A stretch of 64,000 bases of DNA from Pilimelia columellifera (GCF_039532605.1 NZ_BAAARY010000011.1:71943-135942), one strand, 5' to 3'; numbered from the stretch's first letter, positions 1 to 8,989 are shown. Notes: generated by a model not told the origin, from the letters alone. Numbers and translations: made by a program.

Positions 1-507
1 CGCGGACGGTACGGGGCCTACCGGGGCTACCACTCCGACCTGGCCGCCCGGTACCGGCAACAGCTGACCGAGGTCGGACGGGCTCCGGCGCCGGCCGAGG
101 TCGCCGACGCGTTCGGGGTCGCCGACGGAGTCGAGCTGGTGGTGCGAAGGCACCTGGTGCGCACCCAGGACGCGGCCGTCGAGGTCGGCGCCTCCTGGTT
201 CCGGCTCGCCGACGCCGCGGGGACCAGCCTGGAACGGCACGAGGCCTTCGGCCGGCCCTTGTACCAGGAGGCGGAGGAGGTGACCGGACGCCGGTACGTG
301 TCAGCCACTGACAGCGTCTCGGCACGTCAACCGAGCCGGGATGAGGCCGAGGTGCTCCAGATCCGTCCGGACACGCCGGTGCTGCACCTGCTTCACATCG
401 CCTACGACACCGCGCACAAGGTGATCGAGGTGGCGCAGGCGACGTGGCCCGGGCCGATGACCACGCTCACCGAGGAATACAAGGTCCCGGCGCCACGCGA
501 AAGCTGA
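1..507 (+). CDS. GntR-family transcriptional regulator, UTRA ligand-binding domain (5' end outside window)
   Basis: The reading frame is open from base 1, so the N-terminal winged-helix DNA-binding domain lies upstream of the window. The visible 168 residues are a UTRA-type effector domain: an early stretch with HSDLAARYRQQLTEVG, then VELVVRRHLVRTQDAAVEVG followed by ASWFRLADA, which is typical of HutC-subfamily GntR regulators. It ends KVPAPRES and TGA. UTRA domains bind a small metabolite and alter operator binding. Which metabolite cannot be read from this fragment. It runs convergently toward mshC with a gap of about 40 bp. The family call is firm and the regulon is unknown. Confidence 0.8.
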   Translation, partial: RGRYGAYRGYHSDLAARYRQQLTEVGRAPAPAEVADAFGVADGVELVVRRHLVRTQDAAVEVGASWFRLADAAGTSLERHEAFGRPLYQEAEEVTGRRYVSATDSVSARQPSRDEAEVLQIRPDTPVLHLLHIAYDTAHKVIEVAQATWPGPMTTLTEEYKVPAPRES

Positions 508-549
508 GGTCAGAGCCGACAACGGTCAGCCGACCGGCCCCGCGCCCGG

Positions 550-1788
550 TCAGACTGCGACGCCTAGCAGGGCGTCGATCGCGGCACGGACCAGCGGCGG
601 AGCCAGCGGGTCGTCACCCGCGCCGGCGATGGTGGCCTCCGCCCACGCGTCGACCAGCGCCAACGCGCCCGGGGTGTCCAGGTCCTCGGCGAGGCGGGCC
701 CGCAGCGACGCCAGCAGATCCGCCCCGGGCGGTCCCGCCGGAGCGGACAGCGCCTCACGCCAGCGGTACAGGCGCATCTCGCCGATCTTCAGCAGTTCGT
801 CGGTCCACTGCCGGTCCGCCCGGTAGTGGTCGGCCAGCAACGCCAGCCGCAACGCCATCGGCTCGACGCCCTGGGCGAGCAGCCGGGAAACGAAGACAAG
901 GTTCCCGCGGGACTTGGACATCTTCTCGCCGTCAAGGCCGATCATCCCGGCGTGGACGTAGTGGCGGGCGAACGGCCGCGCCCCGGTGAGCTGCTCAGAG
1001 TGCGCGGCCGAACACTCGTGGTGCGGGAACATGAGATCGTTGCCGCCGCCCTGGACATCGATCGTCGCGCCGAGCAGGTCCAGGGCGATGACCGAACACT
1101 CGATGTGCCAGCCGGGGCGACCGGGCCCCAGCCGGCCGCCGGGCCAGGACGGCTCGCCCGGGCGGACGCCACGCCACAGCAGCGGGTCGAGCGCGTCACG
1201 CTTGCCGGGACGCTGCGGGTCGCCGCCGCGCTCGGCGGCGTAGACGAGCATCTGGGCGCGCGACAGCTGGGCGACGTAGCCGAAGTCAGGGGCGGCGGTC
1301 AGGTCGAAGTAAAAGTCGCCGGAGTCGTCGTCGAGCTGATAGGCGACACCCTGGGCCAGCATCCGCTCGACCTGGACGACGATCGCCGGGATCGACTCGA
1401 CCGCCCCGACGAAGTGGGTCGGCGGCAGCAACCGGATCGACTCCATGTCCCGGCGGAACAGCGCAGTCTCCCGTTCGGCGAGCGCCGTCCAGTCCTCGCC
1501 GTCACGCCGGGCGCGCTCCAGCAGCGGGTCATCGATGTCGGTGACGTTCTGGACGTAGGCCACCTCGTGGCCGGCGTCGCGCCAGCACCGCTGCACCAGG
1601 TCGAAGGTGATCATGGTGGCGGCGTGGCCGAGGTGCGCGGCGTCGTACGGGGTGATGCCGCAGACGTACATCGTCGCCGGACCGGGCGGCCGGGTGAGGT
1701 GCACGCCGCGACGGGCCGAGTCGAACAACGCGAGCGGCTGCCCGGTGCCGGGCAGCCGCGGCACCTCCAGGCCGGACCAGGATTCCAT
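550..1788 (-). CDS. mshC: L-cysteine:1D-myo-inositol 2-amino-2-deoxy-alpha-D-glucopyranoside ligase (MshC)
   Basis: MshC joins ATP-activated cysteine to GlcN-Ins, the third step of mycothiol synthesis, in the cytoplasm. The 412-residue protein is a class-I cysteinyl-tRNA synthetase paralogue. It has a zinc-ligand Cys43 in YVCGITPYD, a HIGH-type signature AHLGHA at residues 51-56, further zinc-site residues around C231 (WHIECSVIA) and H256 (FPHHE), and KMSKS at 289-293. It lacks the C-terminal tRNA-anticodon domain of CysRS, as expected for MshC. It is the last gene of a minus-strand run that starts with the F420-type oxidoreductase. This is a core gene of actinobacterial thiol metabolism and the call is secure. 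Confidence 0.95.
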   Translation of the reverse strand: MESWSGLEVPRLPGTGQPLALFDSARRGVHLTRPPGPATMYVCGITPYDAAHLGHAATMITFDLVQRCWRDAGHEVAYVQNVTDIDDPLLERARRDGEDWTALAERETALFRRDMESIRLLPPTHFVGAVESIPAIVVQVERMLAQGVAYQLDDDSGDFYFDLTAAPDFGYVAQLSRAQMLVYAAERGGDPQRPGKRDALDPLLWRGVRPGEPSWPGGRLGPGRPGWHIECSVIALDLLGATIDVQGGGNDLMFPHHECSAAHSEQLTGARPFARHYVHAGMIGLDGEKMSKSRGNLVFVSRLLAQGVEPMALRLALLADHYRADRQWTDELLKIGEMRLYRWREALSAPAGPPGADLLASLRARLAEDLDTPGALALVDAWAEATIAGAGDDPLAPPLVRAAIDALLGVAV

Positions 1789-1892
1789 GCCGTCCAGCCT
1801 AGCGAGGGCGGCCGGGGCGGCTCCGGCGGATCACCACGGCGGACCGGCGGGCCAGGAGGTCCCGGTCGGGGGCCGTTTGATGGGTCGGCCGG

Positions 1893-2711
1893 TCACATCG
1901 GCGGCCAGGGCACCGCCGGACGCTCGTCGGGCGGTTCGGGCAGCCGGCCAGCACTCAGCAGGGCGGCGACCCGGGCGGCGGTGGCCGCCACCTCGGCGGC
2001 CGTCAGATGCTCGGCGAGCCGTCCGGCGAGGTCGCCGGCGAGCCGCCCGGACAACGACCCCAGCAGCTCGCGGGCCGGCGCCGGCAGGTCGGCGCCGGCC
2101 CAGCCCCACAGGACGGTGCGCAGCTTGTCCTCAACATGGAAACACAGCCCGTGATCGATGCCGAGCGGACCGTCCGGCCCCGCCAGGATGTGACCACCCT
2201 TGCGGTCGGCGTTGTTGACGACCACATCGAACACGGCCATCGCCGCCAGCGCCGGGTCGTCGGCGTGGGCCAGCAGGTACGGTCGGCCGCGTTCGTCGCG
2301 GGCGGCCAGGACGGCAAGCCAGCCGGCCGGCAGCTGAGCCTCGGGGACGAAGCCCACCAGCGGCGGATCGGCCTCGTCGATCCACAGCTGGCAGGCGCCC
2401 GGACCCAGCGGCCCGTCACGCAGGACCGTCGGCGGGACCAGATTCCAACCCGCCGCCGTCGACAACAGGTACGTGGCGACCTCCCGGCCGGCCAGGTTCC
2501 CGTCCGGGAAGTCCCACAGCGGACGCTCACCGCGCACCGGCTTGTAGACACAGCGTCGCGTGACGCCGTCGAGGGTGATCTCGCCGCGCAGCGTGGTGTT
2601 CGAGGCGTCCACCAGGCGACCTTCGAGCTCGATGGCGCCGTGTCGAAGCAGGTCGAGCAGTTCAGCGGAGGGCTCGAGGGTCAACGGTGGTAGCCGTTGT
2701 GCCGTGGACAC
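1893..2711 (-). CDS. SCO1664-family protein (PI3/PI4-kinase-like fold)
   Basis: This 272-residue protein belongs to the conserved actinobacterial SCO1664 family, which has a distant phosphatidylinositol-kinase-like fold. Kinase-like signatures are a nucleotide-binding CVYKPVRGERPLWDFP near residue 54, a catalytic-loop-like VFDVVVNNADRKGGHIL and a metal-binding GIDHGLCFH. The real substrate is not known. The GTG start at 2711 gives a 31-base overlap with the DUF3090 gene. A TTG overlapping the DUF3090 stop (TTGA, at about 2684) is an alternative that would remove nine residues. The gene sits between DUF3090 and mshC, an order seen in many mycothiol producers, but nothing here proves a role in mycothiol metabolism. 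Confidence 0.82.
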   Translation of the reverse strand: MSTAQRLPPLTLEPSAELLDLLRHGAIELEGRLVDASNTTLRGEITLDGVTRRCVYKPVRGERPLWDFPDGNLAGREVATYLLSTAAGWNLVPPTVLRDGPLGPGACQLWIDEADPPLVGFVPEAQLPAGWLAVLAARDERGRPYLLAHADDPALAAMAVFDVVVNNADRKGGHILAGPDGPLGIDHGLCFHVEDKLRTVLWGWAGADLPAPARELLGSLSGRLAGDLAGRLAEHLTAAEVAATAARVAALLSAGRLPEPPDERPAVPWPPM

Positions 2712-3259
2712 AGGTGACCGTCAGGGTTGAGCGGCTGCCCGCACAGCGGGCACGGCGGGCGACCGGCCGACACGACCCGGCGGGCCCGGTCGATGAACTC
2801 GCGGGCGGTCGCCGGCGTGAGCCGCACCCGAAGCCGGTCCAGGTCGGCGTCGATGAGCTCGTCGGCGTCGGTCTCGTCGACCTCGTCCTCGTTGTCGACG
2901 GCGTCGTCGGTGCTGTCGTCCTCGCCGATGGCGACGGCCTCGATGAGCACCGTGGCGGTGTCCACGTCGTAGGCCAGGCCCAGGGTGCCGACCCGGAACT
3001 CCTCGTCGACGGGGGTGTCCAGGGGCGCGTTGTCGGGGGGCGGGGCGCCCGCGAAGGCGAGGTCGAACCGCCGACGCGCCTCAGCCAAAAGCTCCTCCAG
3101 CTTGTCCGCCAGGAGGACGACCTGGGCCTTCTCCAACGCCACCGAGACCAGCCGGCCACCGCCACGGGCCTGGAGGAAGAACGTGCGTTCGCCGGGCGGT
3201 CCCACCGTCCCGGCGACGAACCGCTCCGGCGGCTCGAACGCGTGCACCTGGTGGGCCAT
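2681..3259 (-). CDS. DUF3090 family protein with C-terminal zinc ribbon
   Basis: The protein has 192 residues and starts MAHQVHAFEPPERFVAG. The N-terminal part is the DUF3090 fold (GERTFFLQARGGGRLVSVALEKAQ). A strongly acidic segment follows at about residues 125-140, with repeated DE/DD pairs. The C-terminus is a short zinc ribbon, CPLCGQPLNPDGHLCPRHNG, with three Cys and a His. The function is not established. It overlaps the next gene and lies immediately after the histidine phosphatase, so the two are probably co-expressed. The zinc ribbon suggests binding to a nucleic acid or protein partner, which is inference. Confidence 0.85.
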   Translation of the reverse strand: MAHQVHAFEPPERFVAGTVGPPGERTFFLQARGGGRLVSVALEKAQVVLLADKLEELLAEARRRFDLAFAGAPPPDNAPLDTPVDEEFRVGTLGLAYDVDTATVLIEAVAIGEDDSTDDAVDNEDEVDETDADELIDADLDRLRVRLTPATAREFIDRARRVVSAGRPPCPLCGQPLNPDGHLCPRHNGYHR

Positions 3260-3320
3260 GGCATCGACCCTATCCGCCGCGGGCAGGTTGCGCGAAGCCG
3301 CCGGGCGGGCGGGTCCGGCG

Positions 3321-4001
3321 TCAGCGCGCTCCCGATCCCCCGCCTACCGGCGCGTCCGCGCTGTCCGCGGCCCCGGGCGGCGGCGCCAGGGCGCGCAGGT
3401 CGCCGCCGGTGTCGTTGAGCGCCAGCAGGAACGGACGTTGTGGGGTGAACCGGATCGCGCTCACCGATGCGGGGTCGACCACGATCCGCTGGAAGCCGTC
3501 CAGGTGCAGACCGAGGGCGTCGGCGAGCACCGCCTTGATCACGTCGCCGTGGCTGCACGCCAGCCAGAGCGCGCCCGGACCATGCTGGGCGGTGATCCGG
3601 GCGTCCCAGTCGCGGATCGCGGCGACCGCCCGGGCCGCCATCGCCGCCATCGCCTCGCCCGCCGGGAAGCTGACCGCGCTGGGCCGCCGTTGGACGTCCT
3701 GCCACAGCGGGTCGGTAGCCAGTTCGGACAGCGACCGGCCCTCCCAGTCGCCGTAGCCGCACTCGGTGAGCCGACGCTCCACGGTGACCGCCGCCCCGGG
3801 CAGGGCACGGCGCAGCGTCTGCCGACACCGCCGTAACGGGCTGCTGACCACCCCCGCCAGCGGCAGCCGCCGCAGCCGCTCGCCGACCGCCCGCGCCTGG
3901 TCGTGACCGACGTCGTCGAGCGGGACCGGCAGCCGCCCGGCGAGCGTCCCGTCAGCGTTGGCGGTGGTCCGTCCGTGACGCAGCAACAGCACAGTGGCCA
4001 T
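3321..4001 (-). CDS. Histidine phosphatase superfamily protein (MSMEG_4193-type)
   Basis: This is a 226-residue branch-1 histidine phosphatase. The phosphohistidine motif LLLRHGRTTAN is at residues 5-15, the second Arg/Glu region is SSPLRRCRQT and ECGYGDWEGR, and the late catalytic His is in ACSHGDVIKA. The ATG at 4001 was chosen because it gives the motif the usual position near the N-terminus and falls 14 bp after the uppP stop. Family members hydrolyse phosphoesters such as phosphoglycerate, nucleotides or sugar phosphates. The substrate is unassigned. Its place after uppP invites a role in lipid-phosphate recycling, which is only inference. Confidence 0.88.
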   Translation of the reverse strand: MATVLLLRHGRTTANADGTLAGRLPVPLDDVGHDQARAVGERLRRLPLAGVVSSPLRRCRQTLRRALPGAAVTVERRLTECGYGDWEGRSLSELATDPLWQDVQRRPSAVSFPAGEAMAAMAARAVAAIRDWDARITAQHGPGALWLACSHGDVIKAVLADALGLHLDGFQRIVVDPASVSAIRFTPQRPFLLALNDTGGDLRALAPPPGAADSADAPVGGGSGAR

Positions 4002-4015
4002 CTGCGCAGCGTACG

Positions 4016-4876
4016 TCAGGTCGCGGCGAGCGCCCCGGTGCTCAGCAGCGCCAACAGCACCGAGCCCAGGGCCACCCGGTAGAGGACGAAGATGTAGAGG
4101 GTGTGCCGCACGACGTAGCGCAGCAGCCAGGCGATCGCGGCGTAGCCGATGGCGAACGCGATCAGGGTCGCCACGACCATCTGGGCGGGGCTGGGGACGG
4201 AGAACACGGCGACGCCCTCGGCCGCGGCGGCCGGGGTGAAGACGTCCTCCAGGCTGAAGATACCGCTCATGACGACGGCGGGGATCGCCAGTAGGAACGA
4301 GTACCGGGCGGCGGCCTCCCGGGTTAGGCCCAGGAACAGTCCGGCCGACAGGGTGCCGCCGGAGCGCGAGACGCCCGGGATGAGCGCCATCGCCTGGGCC
4401 AGGCCCATGACGATGCCGTCGCGCAGGGTGAACCCAGTGAGGTCGCGGGTCTGGCGGCCCCAGTACTCGGCGAAGGCGATGACGAACGCGAAGACGATGA
4501 GCATGGTGGCCACCAGCCACAGGTTCCGGGCGCCGGAACGGATCTGGTCCTTGAAGGCGAAGCCGACGGCGCCGATCGGGATCGAGCCGATGATGACGTA
4601 CCAGGCCATCTTGTAGTCGGCGTGCGCGCGTTCGGCACGGTTGAAGATACCCACGAACCAGGCCCTGGTGATCCGCCAGATGTCCTTGGCGAAGTAGATG
4701 AGGACGGCGGCCTCGGTGCCGAGCTGGGTGACGGCGGTGAACGAGGCGCCGGCGTCGCGGTCGAACAGCAGCGCCGAGGTGATCCGCATGTGCGCCGAGG
4801 AGCTGACCGGCAGGAACTCGGTGAGCCCCTGCACGATGCCCAGGATGATGGCCTCGATCCAGGTCATGTCCGTCAC
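4016..4876 (-). CDS. uppP: Undecaprenyl-diphosphatase UppP (BacA type)
   Basis: This integral membrane enzyme dephosphorylates undecaprenyl pyrophosphate, recycling the lipid carrier for peptidoglycan and other wall polymers. The protein (about 286 residues) shows the family's EAIILGIVQGLTEFLPVSSS motif at its N-terminus and the second conserved motif LIPGVSRSGGTLSAGLFLGL, with several hydrophobic segments. The GTG at 4876 overlaps the preceding stop as GTGA. The ATG at 4867 is an equally possible start and would remove three residues. It is downstream of the F420-type oxidoreductase and upstream of a histidine phosphatase. Extra copies of uppP confer bacitracin tolerance in other bacteria. 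Confidence 0.95.
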   Translation of the reverse strand: MTDMTWIEAIILGIVQGLTEFLPVSSSAHMRITSALLFDRDAGASFTAVTQLGTEAAVLIYFAKDIWRITRAWFVGIFNRAERAHADYKMAWYVIIGSIPIGAVGFAFKDQIRSGARNLWLVATMLIVFAFVIAFAEYWGRQTRDLTGFTLRDGIVMGLAQAMALIPGVSRSGGTLSAGLFLGLTREAAARYSFLLAIPAVVMSGIFSLEDVFTPAAAAEGVAVFSVPSPAQMVVATLIAFAIGYAAIAWLLRYVVRHTLYIFVLYRVALGSVLLALLSTGALAAT

Positions 4877-5961
4877 GTGCCCGACCCGCTCCCTCGCGCG
4901 CTGCTCCGCCACTGCTGGTACGCCTGAGCCACCGATTCCAGGGTCGACACCCCGGCCGCTTGGTCCATCGTGGACAGTGTGACGGCCAGGGTGGTGACGC
5001 CGGCGTCGGCGTAGGCTCGCATACCGGCGGCGATCCGGTCCACCGGGCCCAGCAGCGCGGTGCGGTCGATGAGCTCCAACGGGACGGCCGCGGCGGCGTC
5101 CCGGGGGCGTCCGGCCAGGTACAGGTCCTGGACCACGGCGGCGGCGTCCGGGTAGCCGAGCCGACCGGCGAGGTCGTTGTAGAAGTTGCGGTCCCGGCTG
5201 CCCATGCCGCCGACGTACAGGGCGGTGTAGGGGCGGACCGCGTCGGCGCAGGCGGCGATGCCGGCCGGCGACGGGTCGTCGCCGACGGACACCGGGACGC
5301 TGGCCACCACGTCGAACGGGATTTCGGCCCGGCCGCCGCGGGCACGGCCGCGGGCGATGGCCGCCAGCGGCTCGGCGAGCGCGTCCGCGGCGACGAACAC
5401 GCCGAGCCAGCCGTCGGCGATCTCCCCGGCCAGCTCCAGGTTGCGCGGGCCGACCGCGGCCAGGTAGACGGGCAGGTCATGCCGCGCCGGGCGCAGGGCC
5501 AGGCGCAGGGCCTTGCCGGGGCCGTCGGGCAGCGGCAGCTGGTGGTGGCGGCCGGCGTAGGCGACCTCGTGCCGGCCCAGGGCCATCCGGACGATGTCGA
5601 CGTACTCGCGGGTCCGGCCGAGCGGGTGGGCGAACCGGACGCCGTGCCAGCCCTCGGAGACCTGCGGGCCGGACACCCCCAGACCCAGCCGGAACCGACC
5701 GCCGGACAGGGTGTCCAGGGTGGCCGCCGTCATCGCGGTGGCGGCCGGGGACCGGGCCGGGATCTGCATGACCGCCGACCCGAGGCCAATGCGGGTGGTC
5801 TGGCCGGCGATCCAGGCCAGGATCGTCGGGGCGTCCGAGCCGTACGCCTCCGCGACCCAGAGGACGTCGAAGCCGAGATGTTCGGCCGCGCGCGCCCAGA
5901 TCAGTTGGTCCTCCGGGCTCACGCCCGGGGTCAGGTAGCCGAGATTGAGCCCGAGCCGCAC
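4873..5961 (-). CDS. LLM-class flavin/F420-dependent oxidoreductase
   Basis: This 362-residue luciferase-like monooxygenase fold protein begins RLGLNLGYLTPGVSPEDQ, followed by the typical WVAEAYGSDAPTILAWIAG and a PARSPAATAMTAATLDTLS segment characteristic of F420-binding members. The open frame extends to 6102, but the GTG at 5961 is preferred. It has GAGGGG 8-9 bases upstream, and the extra upstream residues are arginine-rich and unlike the family. It opens the operon that runs through uppP to mshC. The F420 or FMN preference and the substrate are not determined. A second LLM enzyme (fgd) lies 17 kb away. Confidence 0.85.
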   Translation of the reverse strand: MRLGLNLGYLTPGVSPEDQLIWARAAEHLGFDVLWVAEAYGSDAPTILAWIAGQTTRIGLGSAVMQIPARSPAATAMTAATLDTLSGGRFRLGLGVSGPQVSEGWHGVRFAHPLGRTREYVDIVRMALGRHEVAYAGRHHQLPLPDGPGKALRLALRPARHDLPVYLAAVGPRNLELAGEIADGWLGVFVAADALAEPLAAIARGRARGGRAEIPFDVVASVPVSVGDDPSPAGIAACADAVRPYTALYVGGMGSRDRNFYNDLAGRLGYPDAAAVVQDLYLAGRPRDAAAAVPLELIDRTALLGPVDRIAAGMRAYADAGVTTLAVTLSTMDQAAGVSTLESVAQAYQQWRSSARGSGSGT

Positions 5962-6101
5962 GCCACACCCCTCACCGTCGCAGGCGATCAGGGTACGTGC
6001 CATCGGCCGGCGCCGGCGGCCGCGACCCGCCTGTCGGGGGCGTTGCGGGCGGCCGTAGCGGAGAATGTCGAACGTGACGGTCGTACGCATAGGGTGCAGC
6101 A

Positions 6102-7073
6102 ATGCAGCAGCGACCGCTCGGACGCAGCGGGCTGACGGTCTCCCGGCTCGCGCTCGGCACGATGACCTGGGGACGGGACACCGACCCCGACGACGCCGCC
6201 GACCAGCTCCGGGCCTACCTGGACGCCGGCGGCACGCTCGTCGACACCGCCGACGTGTACGGCGACGGTCAGGCCGAGACGGTCCTCGGGTCGATGATCC
6301 CGACGGTCTGCGCCCGGGAAGAGCTGCTCATCGTCACCAAGGCCGGGCTGCGCGCCGGTGGCGATCGGCGCCGCGACGGCTCCCGTGGGCACCTGCTGGG
6401 CGCCCTGGACGCGTCGCTGCGGCGGCTCGGGCTGGACCATGTGGATCTGTGGCTGGCGCACGGGCACGACCCGGCCACCCCGCTGGAGGAGACGATGTCG
6501 GCGCTCGACCACGCGGTCGCCAGCGGCCGTTGCCGGTACGTCGGGGTGTCCAACCTGTCCGGATGGCAGGTCGCCCGCGCGGCGACCTGGCAGAGCGCGT
6601 GGCCGGGGCGGGCCCCGCTGGTGGCCGCCCAACTGGAGTACTCGCTGCTGGAGCGCGGTATCGAGCGGGAGGCGCTGCCGGCGTGCGCGGCGTCGGGGCT
6701 CGGGGTGATGCCGTGGTCGCCGCTGGGGCGTGGGGTGCTGACCGGCAAGTACCGCGACGGGCGTCCGCTGGACTCGCGGGGCGCCTCCGAGCACCTGGCC
6801 TCGTTCGTGGCCCCGTATCTTGACCCGCGCTGCTCCAGCATCGTCGAGGCGGTGACGACGGCGGCCGCCGGTCTGGGCGTCGCCCCGTTGGAGGTGGCGT
6901 TGGCGTGGGTGCGGGACCGGCCGGGGGTGAGCGCGCCGATTCTCGGCGCGCGCACCGCCGGGCAGCTGCGCGGGGCGCTGGCCGCCGACCAGCTCACCCT
7001 GCCCACGGAGATCACCTTGGCGCTGGACGACGTGTCGGCGATCCGGTTCGGGTACCCGGAGCACCGGCCGTAG
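6102..7073 (+). CDS. Aldo/keto reductase
   Basis: The protein has 323 residues and a TIM-barrel AKR pattern. The start is MQQRPLGRSGLTVSRLALGT, the active-site Asp and Tyr are in LVDTADVYGDG, the Lys in IVTKAGLR and the His in LWLAHGHD. The late NADPH-binding region includes APILGARTAGQLRGAL. The catalytic tetrad appears complete. Substrate specificity cannot be read, and related actinobacterial enzymes reduce small carbonyls or are only loosely characterised. It is divergent from the minus-strand mshC operon with about 140 bp between the LLM and AKR start codons, so the two promoters share that space. It converges on the M20 peptidase. Confidence 0.9.
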   Translation: MQQRPLGRSGLTVSRLALGTMTWGRDTDPDDAADQLRAYLDAGGTLVDTADVYGDGQAETVLGSMIPTVCAREELLIVTKAGLRAGGDRRRDGSRGHLLGALDASLRRLGLDHVDLWLAHGHDPATPLEETMSALDHAVASGRCRYVGVSNLSGWQVARAATWQSAWPGRAPLVAAQLEYSLLERGIEREALPACAASGLGVMPWSPLGRGVLTGKYRDGRPLDSRGASEHLASFVAPYLDPRCSSIVEAVTTAAAGLGVAPLEVALAWVRDRPGVSAPILGARTAGQLRGALAADQLTLPTEITLALDDVSAIRFGYPEHRP

Positions 7074-7114
7074 GGCGGGCCTACCGCCGGCGGTCGCCGG
7101 TAGTGGTAGCGGGG

Positions 7115-8416
7115 TCAGCTGGCGCGCAGGAACCGGTCCAGGACCCGGGCGCCGAACCTGAGACCGTCGACCGGGACCCGTTCGTCGATGCCGTGGAACA
7201 GCGAGGCGAAGTCCAGGTCGGCCGGCAGCTGGAGCGGGGCGAAGCCGAAGCAGCGGATGCCCATCGTGGCGAACGCCTTGGCGTCGGTGCCGCCGGAGAG
7301 CATGTACGGCACGGTCCGGGCGATCGGGTCCTCGGCCCGCAGCGCCGCCGCCATGGTGTCCACAAGGTCGCCGTCGAAGCTGGTCTCCAACGCCTGCTGG
7401 CTCTGGATGCTCTCGATCCGGATGTCCGGGCCGATGATCGCCCGGACCTGGGCCAGGAACTCGTCGGTGGCGCCGGGCAGGGTGCGGCAGTCGACGGTGG
7501 CGGTGGCCCGGCCCGGGATGACGTTCTCCTTGTAGCCGGCGTTCAGCCGGGTCGGGTTCGCGGTGTTGCGGATGGTCGCGCCGATGAGCCGGGCCAGCGG
7601 GCCCAGTTTGCCGATGACCTCCTCCGGCCGATTCGGGTCCAGCTCCAGGCCAAGGACCTCGGAGACCCGTTCGAGGAAGTCCCGGACGGTCGGGGTGACC
7701 ACGACCGGGAAACGGTGCGAGCCGAGGCGGGCGACCGCCTCGCAGAGCGCGGTGACGGCGTTGTCGTCGTGCATGAACGAGCCGTGGCCGGGCCTGCCGT
7801 CAGCGACGAGACGCAGCCACTCGATGCCCTTTTCGGCGGTCTGCACCAGGTAGAGCCGCAGGTCGTTGCTCACCGTGTACGAGTAGCCGCCGACCTCGCC
7901 GATCGCCTCGGTGCAGCCGTCGAACCAGTCCCGGTGATGCTCGGCCAGATACCGGGCACCGTAGTCGCTGCCGGCCTCCTCGTCGGCGGTGAAGGCCAGC
8001 ACGATGTCACGCGGCGGGACGATGCGCTCGCGCTGCCAGTGCCGGACCACCGCCAGCGTCATGGCGTCGAAGTCCTTCATGTCGATGGCGCCGCGGCCCC
8101 ACAGGTAACCGTCTCGGAGCTCGCCGGACAGCGGGTGGACCGACCACTCGCTGGCGTCGGCGGGCACGACATCAAGGTGGCCGTGGACCAGCAGCGCCGG
8201 ACGGGAGCTGTCGGCGCCGGGGATGCGGGCCATGACGCTGGCCCGTCCGGGCGCCGACTCGTAGAGCTGTCCGGCGATGCCGACCTCGTCGAGCCGGGCG
8301 GCCACGTACTCGGCGGCGGCCCGTTCGCCAACGCAGGTGTCAGGGTCGCCGGTGTTGGTGGAGTCGATTCGCAGCAGGTCGGCGCAGAGCTCGACCACTT
8401 CGCCGTCAACAGTCAT
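7115..8416 (-). CDS. M20/M25/M40-family metallopeptidase
   Basis: This 433-residue zinc-dependent peptidase/deacylase of the DapE/carboxypeptidase G2 group has metal ligands in VHGHLDVVPAD, in GRGAIDMKDF (bridging Asp), in FTADEEAGSDYGARYL (catalytic Glu and ligand Glu) and in the late MLSGGTDAKAF segment. A dimerisation-domain His is visible in GRPGHGSF. The absence of a signal peptide indicates a cytoplasmic enzyme. It cleaves peptide or acyl-amino-acid amide bonds, but the exact substrate is unknown. A hairpin separates it from the upstream DUF1876 gene, so it is probably transcribed separately. Confidence 0.92.
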   Translation of the reverse strand: MTVDGEVVELCADLLRIDSTNTGDPDTCVGERAAAEYVAARLDEVGIAGQLYESAPGRASVMARIPGADSSRPALLVHGHLDVVPADASEWSVHPLSGELRDGYLWGRGAIDMKDFDAMTLAVVRHWQRERIVPPRDIVLAFTADEEAGSDYGARYLAEHHRDWFDGCTEAIGEVGGYSYTVSNDLRLYLVQTAEKGIEWLRLVADGRPGHGSFMHDDNAVTALCEAVARLGSHRFPVVVTPTVRDFLERVSEVLGLELDPNRPEEVIGKLGPLARLIGATIRNTANPTRLNAGYKENVIPGRATATVDCRTLPGATDEFLAQVRAIIGPDIRIESIQSQQALETSFDGDLVDTMAAALRAEDPIARTVPYMLSGGTDAKAFATMGIRCFGFAPLQLPADLDFASLFHGIDERVPVDGLRFGARVLDRFLRAS

Positions 8417-8434
8417 GCAGCCTTCATACCAGCA

Positions 8435-8462
8435 ACGGCGACGGCGCCCGGCGCGTCGCCGT
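8435..8462. terminator. Hairpin between DUF1876 and the M20 gene
   Basis: A perfect 9-bp inverted repeat, ACGGCGACG / CGTCGCCGT, surrounds a 10-base GC loop in the short gap after the DUF1876 stop. There is no T-run, as is usual for high-GC actinobacterial terminators. Confidence 0.4.
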
Positions 8463-8484
8463 CGGGCGGCTGCGGGCGCGGGCC

Positions 8485-8760
8485 TCAGGCGTGGACGACG
8501 GCCCGTTCGTGGGTGGCTGACTCGATGTCCGCGGCGGCGGCCTCCAGCAGGTGGTGGGCGAGATCGAACAGGGCCCGGGCGACGGCGAGCTCGTCACCGA
8601 TATCCGGCACGTCCTGGTCGGCGGGGTTGCGGCGGGCCGACCCGCTGCCGTGCAGGTTCAGGCCGGCGCCGGTGAGCAGCCGGGCGTCTGCGCGGGTGCT
8701 CCGGCTGTCGTCGTGCTCGTCGATGTACAGGTCGATCGTCCAGTGCTTGGCCGTGGTCAT
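8485..8760 (-). CDS. DUF1876 domain-containing protein
   Basis: This 91-residue protein, MTTAKHWTIDLYIDEHDDSR onward, belongs to the DUF1876 family of small, possibly dsRBD-like proteins found in actinobacteria, often in redundant copies. The ATG at 8760 is fixed by an excellent ribosome site, AGGAGG, 6 bases upstream; the longer open frame upstream is not used. The middle segment with GSARRNPADQDVPDIGDELA is the conserved family core. Function is unknown. It stands alone, divergent from the LysR regulator across an unusually AT-rich 230-bp region. Confidence 0.88.
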   Translation of the reverse strand: MTTAKHWTIDLYIDEHDDSRSTRADARLLTGAGLNLHGSGSARRNPADQDVPDIGDELAVARALFDLAHHLLEAAAADIESATHERAVVHA

Positions 8761-8989
8761 GGCGCACCTCCTGACGGGCTGAGGTTTCCCTGTGCTCGAT
8801 CGTGGCACGGCGAGGTTGCGGTGTGGCCCGATAGCGGAAGCCGCCGGGGCATACTGGTCGCCCTGCCCTTCAGCAATCGGGCGGATCGAAAAAACTCAAG
8901 AAAGTTCTGGGCGCATTATCGGGTTTAGTCTATTCAGCCCGTTTTTAGCTTCTTCCCAGACATCCCAGTCGGGTCCTACCTTTCGCGCT

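Noticed and set aside
1893..2551. Several long open frames on both strands over the SCO1664-type gene
   Set aside because: They are arginine- or proline-rich shadows typical of GC-rich DNA and show no recognised motif, while the chosen frame has kinase-like signatures.
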